DNA from: Rhododendron vialii | Taxonomy: Eukaryota; Streptophyta; Magnoliopsida; Ericales; Ericaceae | Assembly: GCF_030253575.1 (NCBI RefSeq) | Contig: NC_080562.1 | Coordinates: 41,827,852-41,891,851, forward strand | DNA length: 64,000 bases | Direction: 5' to 3' | Shown here: piece after piece, positions 33,373 to 42,922 of the stretch | Numbering within the stretch: the stretch's first letter is position 1 | Layout of the letters: each line of letters starts with the position of its first letter | The notes under the pieces: model-generated | Databases searched by the model: none | What the model saw: only the letters and a program-made list of their open reading frames with translations | What the model was told of the DNA's origin: nothing | Made by a program: the position numbers and the translations under genes

Positions 33373-36038
33373 CACCTTTTGTTTCACATAAGTCTTAACA
33401 GCGATCGTCCAATTGGCATATTATGACATCAATTTCTGAAAGCATAACCATTATGTTCTGTAATTAGGGGAAAGGAGTGCGTAAAATATATTACGTTAGG
33501 AACATTATCAATTATGCAAAGTTTCCTTATCCTAAGATAAACATGAAAAAACCACAGACCCCGGATGTAACCTGAGAAACTATAATATCAACAAAGGACA
33601 GAGCTATAAAACCCGAACTGAAACGAAGGACATTCGTGGAAGAAAATACAATTCCAAACTCAAAAAAACTTATCAGACCCCTTCTTCCTTTTTTATTGGT
33701 CAGGCCATAACCCCAGACGAATGGTTTGAACCTTAATTATTATGGTAAACATTAGACCATTAATACTGCTGCAGATACTTAACACCATATGTCATGAAAA
33801 ACATGACAAGCAAAACACTGCTTCAGGTTACTTAATAGTTAATACCTTGTATTTGGAGATAAAAACCACCCAAAACCTGACGAGGACTGAACTCTTTAGG
33901 AACTGCAAAACGTACTTTTTTCTTTTTGTCACTAGATCAGCCGATTGACAACATCGTGTAAAGTTTTGTAACCTATTACCTATGATCAACATCTCGGCTA
34001 CAAATAAGTCTACTTGTTTCACTTGATATAATACCACCTCGACTGAAAAGTTTTCAAAGGGAAGATTCCAGAGTGTTTCAATTTCCAACACAGCAGCATG
34101 CTGCTACCTTGCAAAGGGGCTACATAAATATCCAAATGGCAAATACTCCAATCAATCTTATGTACATGATTGCAGATAACTTGAGCTGAGGCAAGTTGCA
34201 AGTGACAGGGAATCTCAAGGTTCCACAACTAACCATGAGGGGATGAAGTTACTGATCTCATGATATGCTTGATGAAATCAGCATGAGTAAAGGCGATTCT
34301 GCTTCAGATGCACCCATTGTACATTGATAAACTATCATCGCCACCTAATTAGTTGCAGGTTCAATACAAACAAAAAGAACTTCAAACAAAGAAAAACATA
34401 TAGAGTTTGTTTGATAGGTCAGAATGCCTATAAATTTCCACAGGAACCGCATTTGCACCATTTGAATACAACACACGGGGAGGGACAGGACAACGTATCG
34501 ATTGGATAACCAATCCCATAAAACATGGAATACGAAATGTGTATGCTTTGGCAATCCATTCACCATAGTTGGGTAAGAATACATATCAAATTGGATTATA
34601 TTTCCCTGAATCAAACATGCCCATAGAGAAAAAGTCCCTGTTATATACACTCCGATAGAAAATGCTCCAGTCGGAGGATTTTTTCTTCTTATTTTCTGAT
34701 AACTCAAGTGTCGGGCGAACTTATGCATACCTTAACTAATCCAGTCTGAGGATATGATAGTTCATCGGTTTAAAAACAAAGTAATGTATCACTACTTCAA
34801 TTATCCAAATATGAATTTGATGCCTATATAAGGAAACAAATATATCACTACTTCAATTATCCAAATATGAATTTGATGCCTATATAAGGAAACAACGTTT
34901 TCCAACATACAAACCTAAGTAAGCTTTCCAGTTTTTCAAGGAACAAACCCTAAAATCGAACAAAATGTTGTTTCTTCACAAGGTGACGTCTGACGAGGAT
35001 ATCTTATTTTTGTTAACTCAGGTGTCCGGACAAGCTTACAGACACCTCGACTCATCCAGTCTGATTACTACTTCAGTTATCCACATATTTCTATACATAC
35101 AAGGAAGACAAGATTCTTTACGTCCCAAAACCGAAGCTAGTTCTCTGGTTAAACCCTAAAATCGTCGAAAATGCTGTTTTCCCACAAGGTGACAAGTACA
35201 TATGTACATAGTATATATCTATATATAAACACAGAGAGAGAGATTACCAATGCGATAGAGATGAATTGAGGGGGAATAGGTCGGATCTATATGAGGATAA
35301 AGAGAGAAGATTCTGATGAGTCCTCTCGAAACAGGTAGAATGCGGAGAGAGAGAAGATTGGATGTGATGATGGTATATAGATATAGAGAGAGAAAGAGCA
35401 GTTAAAGGTGAGCAGATGAAGTCCACAAGAAATCAACTCAACCCACCAGAACTGAGGAATAGAGATAGGTTCAGTCTCTCTCTCTCTCTCTGTCTCTCCC
35501 CCTGCGTCGTTGTCTCAGGGATGTCGCGACGCCGAACTTGACCGTACCGGACCGGACCCCTGCACAGACGCCAACGCTATTGTTCAAAGTTCAGACCCGA
35601 CCTAAACGATCAAATATAATTTGGCCCAGATAAAATGTTGGACTGGGCAGTCCAGTTATTTAGACAGTTCGGCCCAGATAAAATTTTGGACCAAAAATAT
35701 TAGCCTTTATTGTACTTCAGATTTTTCGACCTTTTTTTTTAGTCTTTTTCGTCATCCTGTATGAATCTTTTTCAATATTAGCCTATGTTTATTTATACTT
35801 ATTTGATTTCTCTCGTCGAGACAAAAAATGTAGCGTAAAAGTTTGACCCAAATCTTGTAAAGATCAAGAGAAAGCGATAACAAAGACCTTGCCAAAAAGT
35901 CTCTGAAAAGTTAGGCCAGACTCACCCTTGATAGTTTAGTTTGTCACCGGCTAAATTGAACCAAGTATTGAGCAAGTTTCGATTGCAAAAATAACTCAAA
36001 ATTTATAATGGAAAAACACACAAGCAAGCAACAAGATA
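33373..36038. promoter_or_regulatory. TOP1 leader, leader intron and promoter; WS1 3' flank
   Basis: A TTTCAG acceptor (minus strand, ending at 33436) and a CATTG|GTAATC donor near 35250 suggest a leader intron of about 1.8 kb, with the untranslated first exon around 35250-35480. CT/GA-rich tracts (35375-35500) mark the likely promoter/leader. A 9-base upstream reading frame ATGTCATAA lies at 33421-33429. The intron has a perfect 56-bp tandem repeat (34788-34843 and 34844-34899) and a wider diverged duplication from about 34680 to 35200. From 35500 to 36038 nothing coding is seen; TTGGCCCAGATAAAA occurs twice near 35620 and 35675. Confidence 0.5.
34680..35200. repeat. Nested duplications in the TOP1 leader-intron region
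   Basis: The inner repeat: 56-bp units 34788-34843 and 34844-34899 (ATCACTACTTCAATTATCCA...). The outer repeat: AACCCTAAAATCG...TTGTTTCTTCACAAGGTGAC near 34947-34985 resembles AACCCTAAAATCG...TGTTTTCCCACAAGGTGAC near 35152-35190. The CAAGTGTCGG...ATCCAGTCTGA block near 34705-34750 resembles CAGGTGTCCGG...CATCCAGTCTGA near 35020-35063. Confidence 0.75.
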
Positions 36039-37067
36039 TTATACATGAGTTCGCTTCATTTTCATGAAGTCCATAAACATTTTGAACTCATAAATGGCTC
36101 TCGCATCCACGTTATTCCTCATCAGTGGTGGAAAAAACAACCAAAAACTGGTAGCCACCACGAACCCGACCGTCAACGGCCGCGAAACTGCCCAGTGCAA
36201 CTGCCACCGACCGGGCAACGCCCTCTCCACACCCTTCTCCGCCGCGACACCCACCCCGTGAAGCACGAAAAACCCGGTAATTTCCCACGTGGGACTCACA
36301 TGCATCACGTAAAATAACAACAGCTCGTGCATTAAGCCCGATATGAGAAAAGTCGATAATACCCCCAAGAGTTGGGCCCACTGTCTGCCCAATACCCCCA
36401 CCGTGCCTGCCCACACAGGTTTATACACGGTGTGTCGCATGATATTCGTTACGGTGAGGTTCCACCTCCTCCCCCAGAAATCTTGGAGGGATGTTGCCAA
36501 GTAAGGCTCATCGGACGGCGGTTCGATCTCCCGCCCCAGCAAGACGCCGACGTTTGAAAATGCAAAAAGAATATCAACCAGTAGAAACACTACCACACAG
36601 TACAGAAGAACCAATACAATTCCATGCTGTATTAATCTTTCTCTGTAATCATGTAAAACACCCATCAACAGAGAAAGAATCACTATTTCAATGGCTAAAC
36701 TTAGAGCCAAATTTCTGGGTTTTGTTGGGATTTGGGATTCGTGATTTTGGTTGGTGATTCTAGTGGGGAGACAAGCAAAGGTGATGAAGAAAGGGAGGGA
36801 CTTTGGTGGGTTTGATGAGAGGGGGCCCAGGTCGAAGGAGAAGAGGAGGAGCTTCAAATTTGCAAGCCAAGTGATGCCGGTGATGGCGGCGATTGGGAAG
36901 ACGCAGGTGAGGTGGAGAGGGAGGATGGTGAAGAGAGAGAGGATTGGGAGGAGAGAGAGGAGTCTGTACTTGCCTTTGGGGATTCTTGAAGGTATGAAGT
37001 AACAGTAACAAAGTGATGCTGTGATTGATAGCCATATCTTGATTAACTTTTTGATTTCTTCTTCCAT
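36039..37067 (-). CDS. Wax-synthase-like MBOAT acyltransferase, copy 1
   Basis: Intronless, 342 residues, the usual length for plant wax-synthase-like membrane-bound O-acyltransferases. The family includes jojoba-type wax ester synthase and Arabidopsis acyl-CoA:sterol acyltransferase. These enzymes act in the endoplasmic reticulum, moving an acyl group from acyl-CoA to a fatty alcohol or sterol. Family marks: N-terminal EEEIKKLIKIW, LLLFSFDLGPL near 73-83, EPYLATSLQDFWGRRWN near 187-203, and the catalytic-type His in SGLMHE (His about 247). Eight or so hydrophobic helices are visible. It faces away from copies 2 and 3, and lacks the Pro/Ser/Asn-rich loop they carry near residues 110-135. The substrate cannot be told from sequence. 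Confidence 0.9.
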   Translation of the reverse strand: MEEEIKKLIKIWLSITASLCYCYFIPSRIPKGKYRLLSLLPILSLFTILPLHLTCVFPIAAITGITWLANLKLLLFSFDLGPLSSNPPKSLPFFITFACLPTRITNQNHESQIPTKPRNLALSLAIEIVILSLLMGVLHDYRERLIQHGIVLVLLYCVVVFLLVDILFAFSNVGVLLGREIEPPSDEPYLATSLQDFWGRRWNLTVTNIMRHTVYKPVWAGTVGVLGRQWAQLLGVLSTFLISGLMHELLLFYVMHVSPTWEITGFFVLHGVGVAAEKGVERALPGRWQLHWAVSRPLTVGFVVATSFWLFFPPLMRNNVDARAIYEFKMFMDFMKMKRTHV

Positions 37068-38367
37068 CTTTTTACTCTTGAACTTTGGGAGGGCTCTCTT
37101 CTTCTTCTTCTTCTTCTTCTTCTTTATTACAATAGTTTCAAGCCATTCAAGTTATTGCTGAATTCTGATGATTGAATGCTTCTCCATCGCTTATTGTTTT
37201 ATTCTCTTGTCAAAATGACATTGATAAAGCTAGTACTCCCTCTGTCCTTTTTTCATTTTGAGCTGTCCTTTAATAAGTGTCCATTTTGTAAAGTTAAGGG
37301 ATAAAAGTTGATGTATTGTCTATTTTGTCCCTAAAAGTAGATTTTATTTTGAAAAGTTAGTGAGTAAAAGTGTAATGATGATGGGTAAGTAAGGAAAGTG
37401 AAGAGAAAAGTTGATGTGAAAGATGTAATGATGATGTCTTTTTAATAAGTTGAAATTACGAAGCAGGACACTTAAAAAGGGACGGAGAGAGTATAACTTT
37501 ATGCTATGGGATGCTCTTTTTCCTGAGGTGTCTAAAGTTTATGCTAACTTGCATGCACCTGGAGAACGTTTCTAAAGTAAACGACCAAGCAAATTTTTGA
37601 TTGTCTTCGAGTTTGAATCAATAATCAACAAAAATTAGGCATAAAACTAATAAACATGAAAAAAAATTTGAATAAAGATAAAACATACACTTGTTTCTAA
37701 ATGTGCAAAAAGTATTAGTGAAACAACGCCTAAATTTGATTTCACATTGGACAGAATATCCTCAAAATTCACAGTATTTTGATTCTGTTCATGATGACCT
37801 CTTTTTGTTAGATCTTGAAATTGAAAAGTATTTTGCCTAACAACCGAGATGCTCTATAAAATATCTTTAGTCAATACACCCATGTTGTCTAGCGGTTCGG
37901 GCCGATGCTGACGCTTTGAAAATACTCTTCAAGATTAGTGGCCGCTGGCGTAGAGCTATTCTTTCGTTAAAAAGTAAAAAATAAAAAGTATCTTTAATCA
38001 AACATGGTTTGTTGCAGCAGATTGGCCCTCTAAAAGTCTAAGGTTTTGCACCACAAAAGATGTCAAACCTTTAATCTACAGTGTATTGTAGATTCCCCCC
38101 CAAATTAATGGATAAACTACGTTTGGCTTACGTTGTTTAACACATTTTTTCTATCCACCTGCAGCATGCTCTGTCCTAGAACAATATATAATTGATGGAT
38201 CAGAGTCAAACTACTTTTGACAGCATTAATTATACCAAAAAAAACCAGAGAGACCATGATCAGATCAATAAACGAATCAAAGGCACTACCAAATGAACAA
38301 AAATTTCCGATTCTAAAGCATTTTCTCGAGATAATTTTCCCCAGAAAAAAGAAGAAGGGAGAAGAAG
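37068..38367. promoter_or_regulatory. Divergent upstream region of wax-synthase copies 1 and 2
   Basis: It includes a (CTT)n-like tract in the copy 1 leader (about 37091-37121), a Stowaway-type MITE, and from about 37735 rightward the start of the segment duplicated at about 49945. Immediately before copy 2, the run GATTCTAAAGCATTTTCTCG is shared with copy 3. No other gene is seen. Confidence 0.6.
37236..37491. mobile_element. Stowaway-type MITE, 256 bp, TA target site
   Basis: It starts CTCCCTCTGTCC and ends GGGACGGAGAGAG, the hallmark ends of Tc1/mariner Stowaway elements, with TA on each side (37234-37235 and 37492-37493). The A/T-rich interior has no reading frame. It lies between the divergent wax-synthase copies 1 and 2. 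Confidence 0.9.
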
Positions 38368-39465
38368 ATGGATAGTGAGATCAAAAACTTCATAAAGGTA
38401 TGGATAGTATCAATTGCATCCATTTGTTACTGTTATTTCCTAGTCAAACACATCCCAAAAGGCTTAATCAGGCTCATCTCCCTCTTGCCCATCTTCTACC
38501 TATTCATAATCCTCCCCTTGGAACTCCATTCCTTGCACCTTGGTGGACCCACAACCTTCTACCTTGTTTGGCTTGCCATTTTCAAGCTCCTCCTCTTCTC
38601 CTTTGACCAGGGACCCTTATCAGATTCATTGACAAACCCATCAAATTCCCTCCTGCATTTCATCTACATTGCACTATTACCCATCAAGATCAAACAAGAT
38701 CCACATCCAAAATCACCCTCAAATGCAAAATCCAATCAGGACCCATCTTCAAATAGTGCTAGAAATGGGCAGAGATCAGCTTTTCTGCCTATAAAGGTGT
38801 TGCTTTTGGCCATGTTGTTTCGTACAGACAACTATAGGCAATATTTGCACCCTTACATCATATGGGGTTTATATTGTTGCAATATGTATTTGGTTGTGGA
38901 GGTTATACTAGCCATGGGTGCAATCCTGGCTCGAACCATTCTGGGCATTGAGCTCGAGCCGCAGTTCAACGAGCCCTACTTGGCTACATCGTTACAAGAC
39001 TTTTGGGGCCGTAGGTGGAACCTCATGGTTACGGGTATTCTACGGCCCACGGTGTATGGCCCGGTCCAGGGTATGTCAACACGCTTGTTGGGCCGGAGTT
39101 GGGCTCCTCTACCCGCCGTGGTGGCCACTTTCTTGGTTTCGGGTCTCATGCATGAGTTAATATACTTTTACTTGACACGTGTCAGTCCCACGTGGGAGGT
39201 AACGTGGTTCTTTGTCCTACAAGGAGTGTGCACGGCGGCAGAGGTGGCGGCAAAGAAGGCGGTGGCCGGCCGATGGCGGTTGCCTTGGGTGGTTTCAGGG
39301 CCGATAACGTTGGCGTTTGTTGCGGTGACTGGTGTTTGGTTGTTCTTCCCACAGATCACAAGAAATGGGGTGGACCAAAAGGCCATTGGAGAGTCTCAAA
39401 TTTTGTTTAATTTTTTCATGGCCAGCGTCCAGAGGACCATTTCACTTGTTAGGGGCTTGTTTTAG
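38368..39465 (+). CDS. Wax-synthase-like MBOAT acyltransferase, copy 2
   Basis: Intronless, 365 residues. It begins MDSEIKNFIKVW and shares the family marks LLLFSFDQGPLSDS, EPYLATSLQDFWGRRWN near 202-218 and SGLMHE with the putative catalytic His at about 262. About eight hydrophobic segments predict an endoplasmic reticulum membrane protein. A polar insert of about 25 residues rich in Pro, Ser, Asn and Lys (near 110-136) separates two membrane parts and is shared only with copy 3. By hand count it is about 83% identical to copy 3. It is likely to esterify fatty alcohols or sterols with acyl-CoA; the substrate is unknown. The frame is fully open and both key motifs are intact, so it looks functional. 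Confidence 0.9.
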   Translation: MDSEIKNFIKVWIVSIASICYCYFLVKHIPKGLIRLISLLPIFYLFIILPLELHSLHLGGPTTFYLVWLAIFKLLLFSFDQGPLSDSLTNPSNSLLHFIYIALLPIKIKQDPHPKSPSNAKSNQDPSSNSARNGQRSAFLPIKVLLLAMLFRTDNYRQYLHPYIIWGLYCCNMYLVVEVILAMGAILARTILGIELEPQFNEPYLATSLQDFWGRRWNLMVTGILRPTVYGPVQGMSTRLLGRSWAPLPAVVATFLVSGLMHELIYFYLTRVSPTWEVTWFFVLQGVCTAAEVAAKKAVAGRWRLPWVVSGPITLAFVAVTGVWLFFPQITRNGVDQKAIGESQILFNFFMASVQRTISLVRGLF

Positions 39466-39885
39466 AAATTTCAGAATCCTTCGGTGGAACGAGACTCAAT
39501 GCAGTTAGACCAAAAATAGCAGCAACACTTCCAGGAAATTGCAGCTGATGTTTGGCTCAAGGAACTTTACACTTTATAATCCTGCAGAACTCTTCATGCT
39601 TCTTCACACTTTTTCTTCTTGGAAAATGACTCATTGCTATCCAATCATTAGCTGGGCTAACCACTTGTTTGTGGGTGCTATAACGCTTCTCACTTGGATA
39701 TTTGAACCGTTCGTTCCTCTTATAAGCACTGATATGTAAATAATCCATAGAAAAACCAGCTGCACACCAATAGGTGATGGCCATATGATTGAATAACATG
39801 AAGTGCAGAATAGTAAGCCAAACCTTTCTACTCAAAGCTAAAGAGCATATTGAAAGTAGCAAAAAAAAACTATCTGCACATTAAC

Positions 39886-40005
39886 CCAGCCCTTAAGCAC
39901 AAGGGGCAAACATTGAGTCCAATATGTATCCACTTTGGAGAACACAACATGAGGATCGGAGATGCCATTTCTACCTGCTGTAACTGGCTCATACCCTGAA
40001 GTTTA
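39886..40005 (-). pseudogene. Stranded EDM2 3'-end fragment
   Basis: This matches the end of EDM2 (52045-52195): AAGCACAAGGGGCAAACATT, then ATGTATCCACTTTGGAGAAC, GGAGATGCCATTTCTACCTG and CTGTAACTGGCTCATACCCT. The bases holding the EDM2 stop codon and last residues are deleted here. The similarity continues leftward into EDM2 3' flank copied at 39741-39885. It ends near 40005, with no other EDM2 exon nearby. A dead by-product of the segmental duplication. Confidence 0.85.
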
Positions 40006-40255
40006 TAGTCATCTGTATGTTTTGGGAGCCAACATCGGGTCTGGTTCCGATTATGAGTACTAACCTCAGCATTTTCTTAATTTTGATGTTCTGGAAGGAT
40101 ATTCCAAGAATGCTCTAACAGTTACTATAGGGTAGGGAAGCACATTTCTTTTAATGGGAATGCTGGAAAAAACTAACCCTATGACATATCCATTCTTGTG
40201 GCAGTGTCTAAAATACTTTGCTACTGGCTGCTCAGTAAAGATCCAAATGCCATAC

Positions 40256-41213
40256 CTTATATCCATAGCTCAGAGAACTTTGCACGCTTCTGCGACTATG
40301 GATAACCCAAAATCAGAAACATCTGAGCCAAATATATGAAGGATTTCCCATGAGCTTTTAGCCAATGCAATGATGACATCATCATTCAATAACTTTCTTC
40401 TTCTTGCAATTGCTGCCATTGCCATCTGCAATTCATGAGACACATTTTCACAGATCAGAACACTAAAAGAGTTTCTTAAACAAAAGTTGCGTAAAGTCTC
40501 AACTTGTTTATATTAAACAGTTAACACTAAGGAGGCCTTCAATATGCCATGATCATTGCACTACTATTTGCCTCTCTTTCAGCCTTTCCCAATGCAATTG
40601 TATATCATCCAAGCCAGTAAAACCTAGCTAATAAATGGAAACTCAACTGTGAACACACTCTTACATAGCGGGATTTTGAAATTTTGAGTTAAGTTTGCAT
40701 TTCTGGCGTTATGGGGAAAGAAGCTTGGTCCAATTAATCTCAACTGCCAGCAGAGCTACTGAAAATTCGCAATTCGTTTGATATTGACTGGCGATCCTTG
40801 CGAGCAATATCTTTACAAACAGCAACTTTTTCTTTCCTCTAGCGATCTTTGGTTTCCTTTTCTTTCTATTATCACTCTATACATCCACTAAGCAAATATT
40901 CTGGAATAACTACGAGCTCAGATCGAATCATATTAACAAAATGAAACCTAAAAGCATAGTTGGTGATACCACTTATGCTACAATTGGAAGATCAAAGAAT
41001 CGAAATCATCAAAACAAAAAATCTTCTACTCAATATCAGAAGGAATGGAAAGATAAACCTTAATATCAGCAGGAAAGCTGGCAGCAATGTCTCCCAAAAC
41101 CACAATGATATCCTCAAAATGCTTCCCAACAACTCCGAGACACAAGCTCACCAAACTGGGAGGTTTTGGCTTCTCAAATGGTAATATTGTAACAAAAAAG
41201 AAAAAGAAAAAAC
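40256..41213 (-). pseudogene. RNI-like leucine-rich-repeat protein, partial pseudogene
   Basis: Two minus-strand exons. Exon A (41059 to about 41213) reads KPPSLVSLCLGVVGKHFEDI and on to SFPADIK|GTTTAT. Exon B (40256-40425), after a TTGCAG acceptor, reads MAMAAIARRRKLLNDDVIIA and SSWEILHIFGSDVSDFGLS. This resembles the N-terminal part of plant RNI-like LRR proteins, recalled from memory rather than searched. In exon B a TGA falls where the related proteins have Arg (KVL-stop-AMDIR). No further exons were recognised on either side, so it looks like a broken gene piece. The family call is moderate; the in-frame stop is directly visible. Confidence 0.5.
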
Positions 41214-41289
41214 TCTCAAGTTCACACAAATATACAAGAAATTGTATCTTATTCTAGATTAGAAAAAGGGCGTTTAAAGCCAATTAGCT

Positions 41290-41690
41290 AACACTGGCAT
41301 AACAACTACAACTATTTTTATCAAAACATCAATCAGCTCAATTGTATTGTTCAAAAGGGTGTCTTTTCCACTACAACTGCTTAATCAAAACAACAATATG
41401 CTAAAACGGGTATTGTCCAAAAACCTGCCTTTTGACTACAACTGTTCTATCAAACCAACGATCAGCTAGACTTTATTATTAAAATGCGGGTCTTTTCCAC
41501 TTCAACTGTTAACTGAAAACAACATGCTAAATTGAATTGCCCAAAAGGGTGTCTTTTCAATTCCAACTGTTTTATCAAAACGAAAAACGGGTAAATTGCA
41601 TTTTCCAAAAGGGTGTCTTTTCACCTACAACTGTTCAATCAAACCAACAAATGCTAAATTGAATTTCCCAAAAGGGTGTCTTTTCACAAT
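41290..41690. repeat. Minisatellite of about 6 units, 60-75 bp each
   Basis: The unit reads roughly CAACTGTTTTATCAAAACAA, then ATGCTAAATTGAATTGCCC and AAAAGGGTGTCTTTTCCAC. Landmarks (CTTTTC followed by ACTACAACT or a variant) recur at about 41366, 41430, 41495, 41556, 41619 and 41680. Copies are diverged and unequal in length. Confidence 0.8.
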
Positions 41691-42922
41691 TGGATGAAAT
41701 TATAGAGTAGATTTTATCGTAAGGATCTCATATTCTCCCTCTTTAGATCATAAGGGATACATTCAACGCCCAAAACAAAAAAAACCAAAAACCTACATAT
41801 AGGGAATATGAGGGTGATAAATTCATTGTTGCAGCCTAAAACTGTGATCCGATGTCTAGAGTTGTCATATGAATCAAGCTACTCGAGTTTTGAGTTCTTA
41901 CCAATTGATCGAGAAGATTTTTTCCATGGATGCTACACATTAACGGATAAAAATTGAACAACTCATATCACATGTACTGATGTGCAGTTTACGTGTAAGT
42001 TTTCAGGGCAGCAAGACAGTGGCTCATTAAAATACACATTTTAAAGCTTGTTAAGTTATCAAACCAAGGTTTGAACATACTTTTCAAAACTAGTTAAAAT
42101 TTTGAGCTAAGCTTGCAAAACCCACCACTCGGCTCGACTGGTTTACATCCCACCAACATCATTTGTTCAAGCATCACCTAGCAATGTTAGTCAATCATCA
42201 AAAGAAAAAAAAAATTCACAGTCCGCACCCTTAAAAACAAACCAGGCAAACTGAACAAAACTCAAAAAAGGGAGAAGAAATCAAGCAACCATTTTCATAT
42301 GCATGGTCATCATTTTTGGATACGGAACCCTTTGACAACTTACGTGTAGACTAATCCTGGGAAGCATTGAGAGCGTTGAGTGGAAAATCCAAAAGCTCCA
42401 AACTTTCTTCTCAATCACAACACAAGCGTCGAGTATTTTTTATGAATTTCAAGGATGATTCAGTCCTCTAAACTTCGCATCTTCGAACCGGCGCGGGATT
42501 AAGGCGGCGGAGGCGTGAAAGGCCAGCGGCCCAGCTGGTTTTCCAACCTCATGTATACCGAGTTATTTTGGGTTTGATTCAATGTGGTCAATCTCATAAA
42601 TATAAGCCTGAATTATTTCTAATTCTCTCCGATGATATACTTATCTGTTATTCGATTAGAATAAATTTCCACAGAACTACAGTTTTCCTTGAGTTCTACA
42701 ATGTGGACGATTCAGATTTTTATAAAAATGAACAAGATTCCACAAATTTCCAATAGAAGCCATGTGAACTAACTCCGCAGGTTGAGAGTTCTTTCAGGTT
42801 TCGATTCAATGTATCCAAATTCATTAATCTGTATGGGACTCGATAAGAGCTTCTCTCTACTTTCTTGTGTTCAGCTTTTCTGATTTTCTCTTTGTATAAA
42901 CCATAACCTCGCACTTATGCAG
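41691..42922. other. Intergenic stretch between the minisatellite and the FBD fragment
   Basis: A/T-rich, with no conserved reading frame. A GC-rich patch near 42488-42540 (GGCGCGGGATTAAGGCGGCG) could be an old promoter or leader. From 42560 to 42910 short frames look like decayed sequence before the FBD-gene acceptor at 42922, but I could not assign them. Confidence 0.4.

Larger units (their letters stand above)
37735..40005. repeat. Segmental duplication, unit A (partner 49945-52195)
   Basis: Collinear similarity runs through upstream sequence (TTTGAT.TCACATTGGACA; CAAACATGGTTTG.TGCA), the whole wax-synthase copy 2 gene, its 3' flank (GAAATTTCAGAATCCTTCGG) and then the 3' end of EDM2. Unit B keeps the functional arrangement of wax synthase next to EDM2, so unit A is probably the derived copy. 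Small indels and local divergence are scattered along the pair. Confidence 0.88.

Noticed and set aside
34345-34728. 127-codon minus-strand frame upstream of TOP1
   Set aside because: It lies in the probable leader intron; no conserved motif and no start context.
36112-36414. 100-codon minus-strand frame within wax-synthase copy 1
   Set aside because: An alternative frame of a clear MBOAT coding sequence.
41290-41690. Possible CRISPR-like regular array
   Set aside because: Units are diverged along their full length without unique spacers, in a plant nuclear context; it is a minisatellite.
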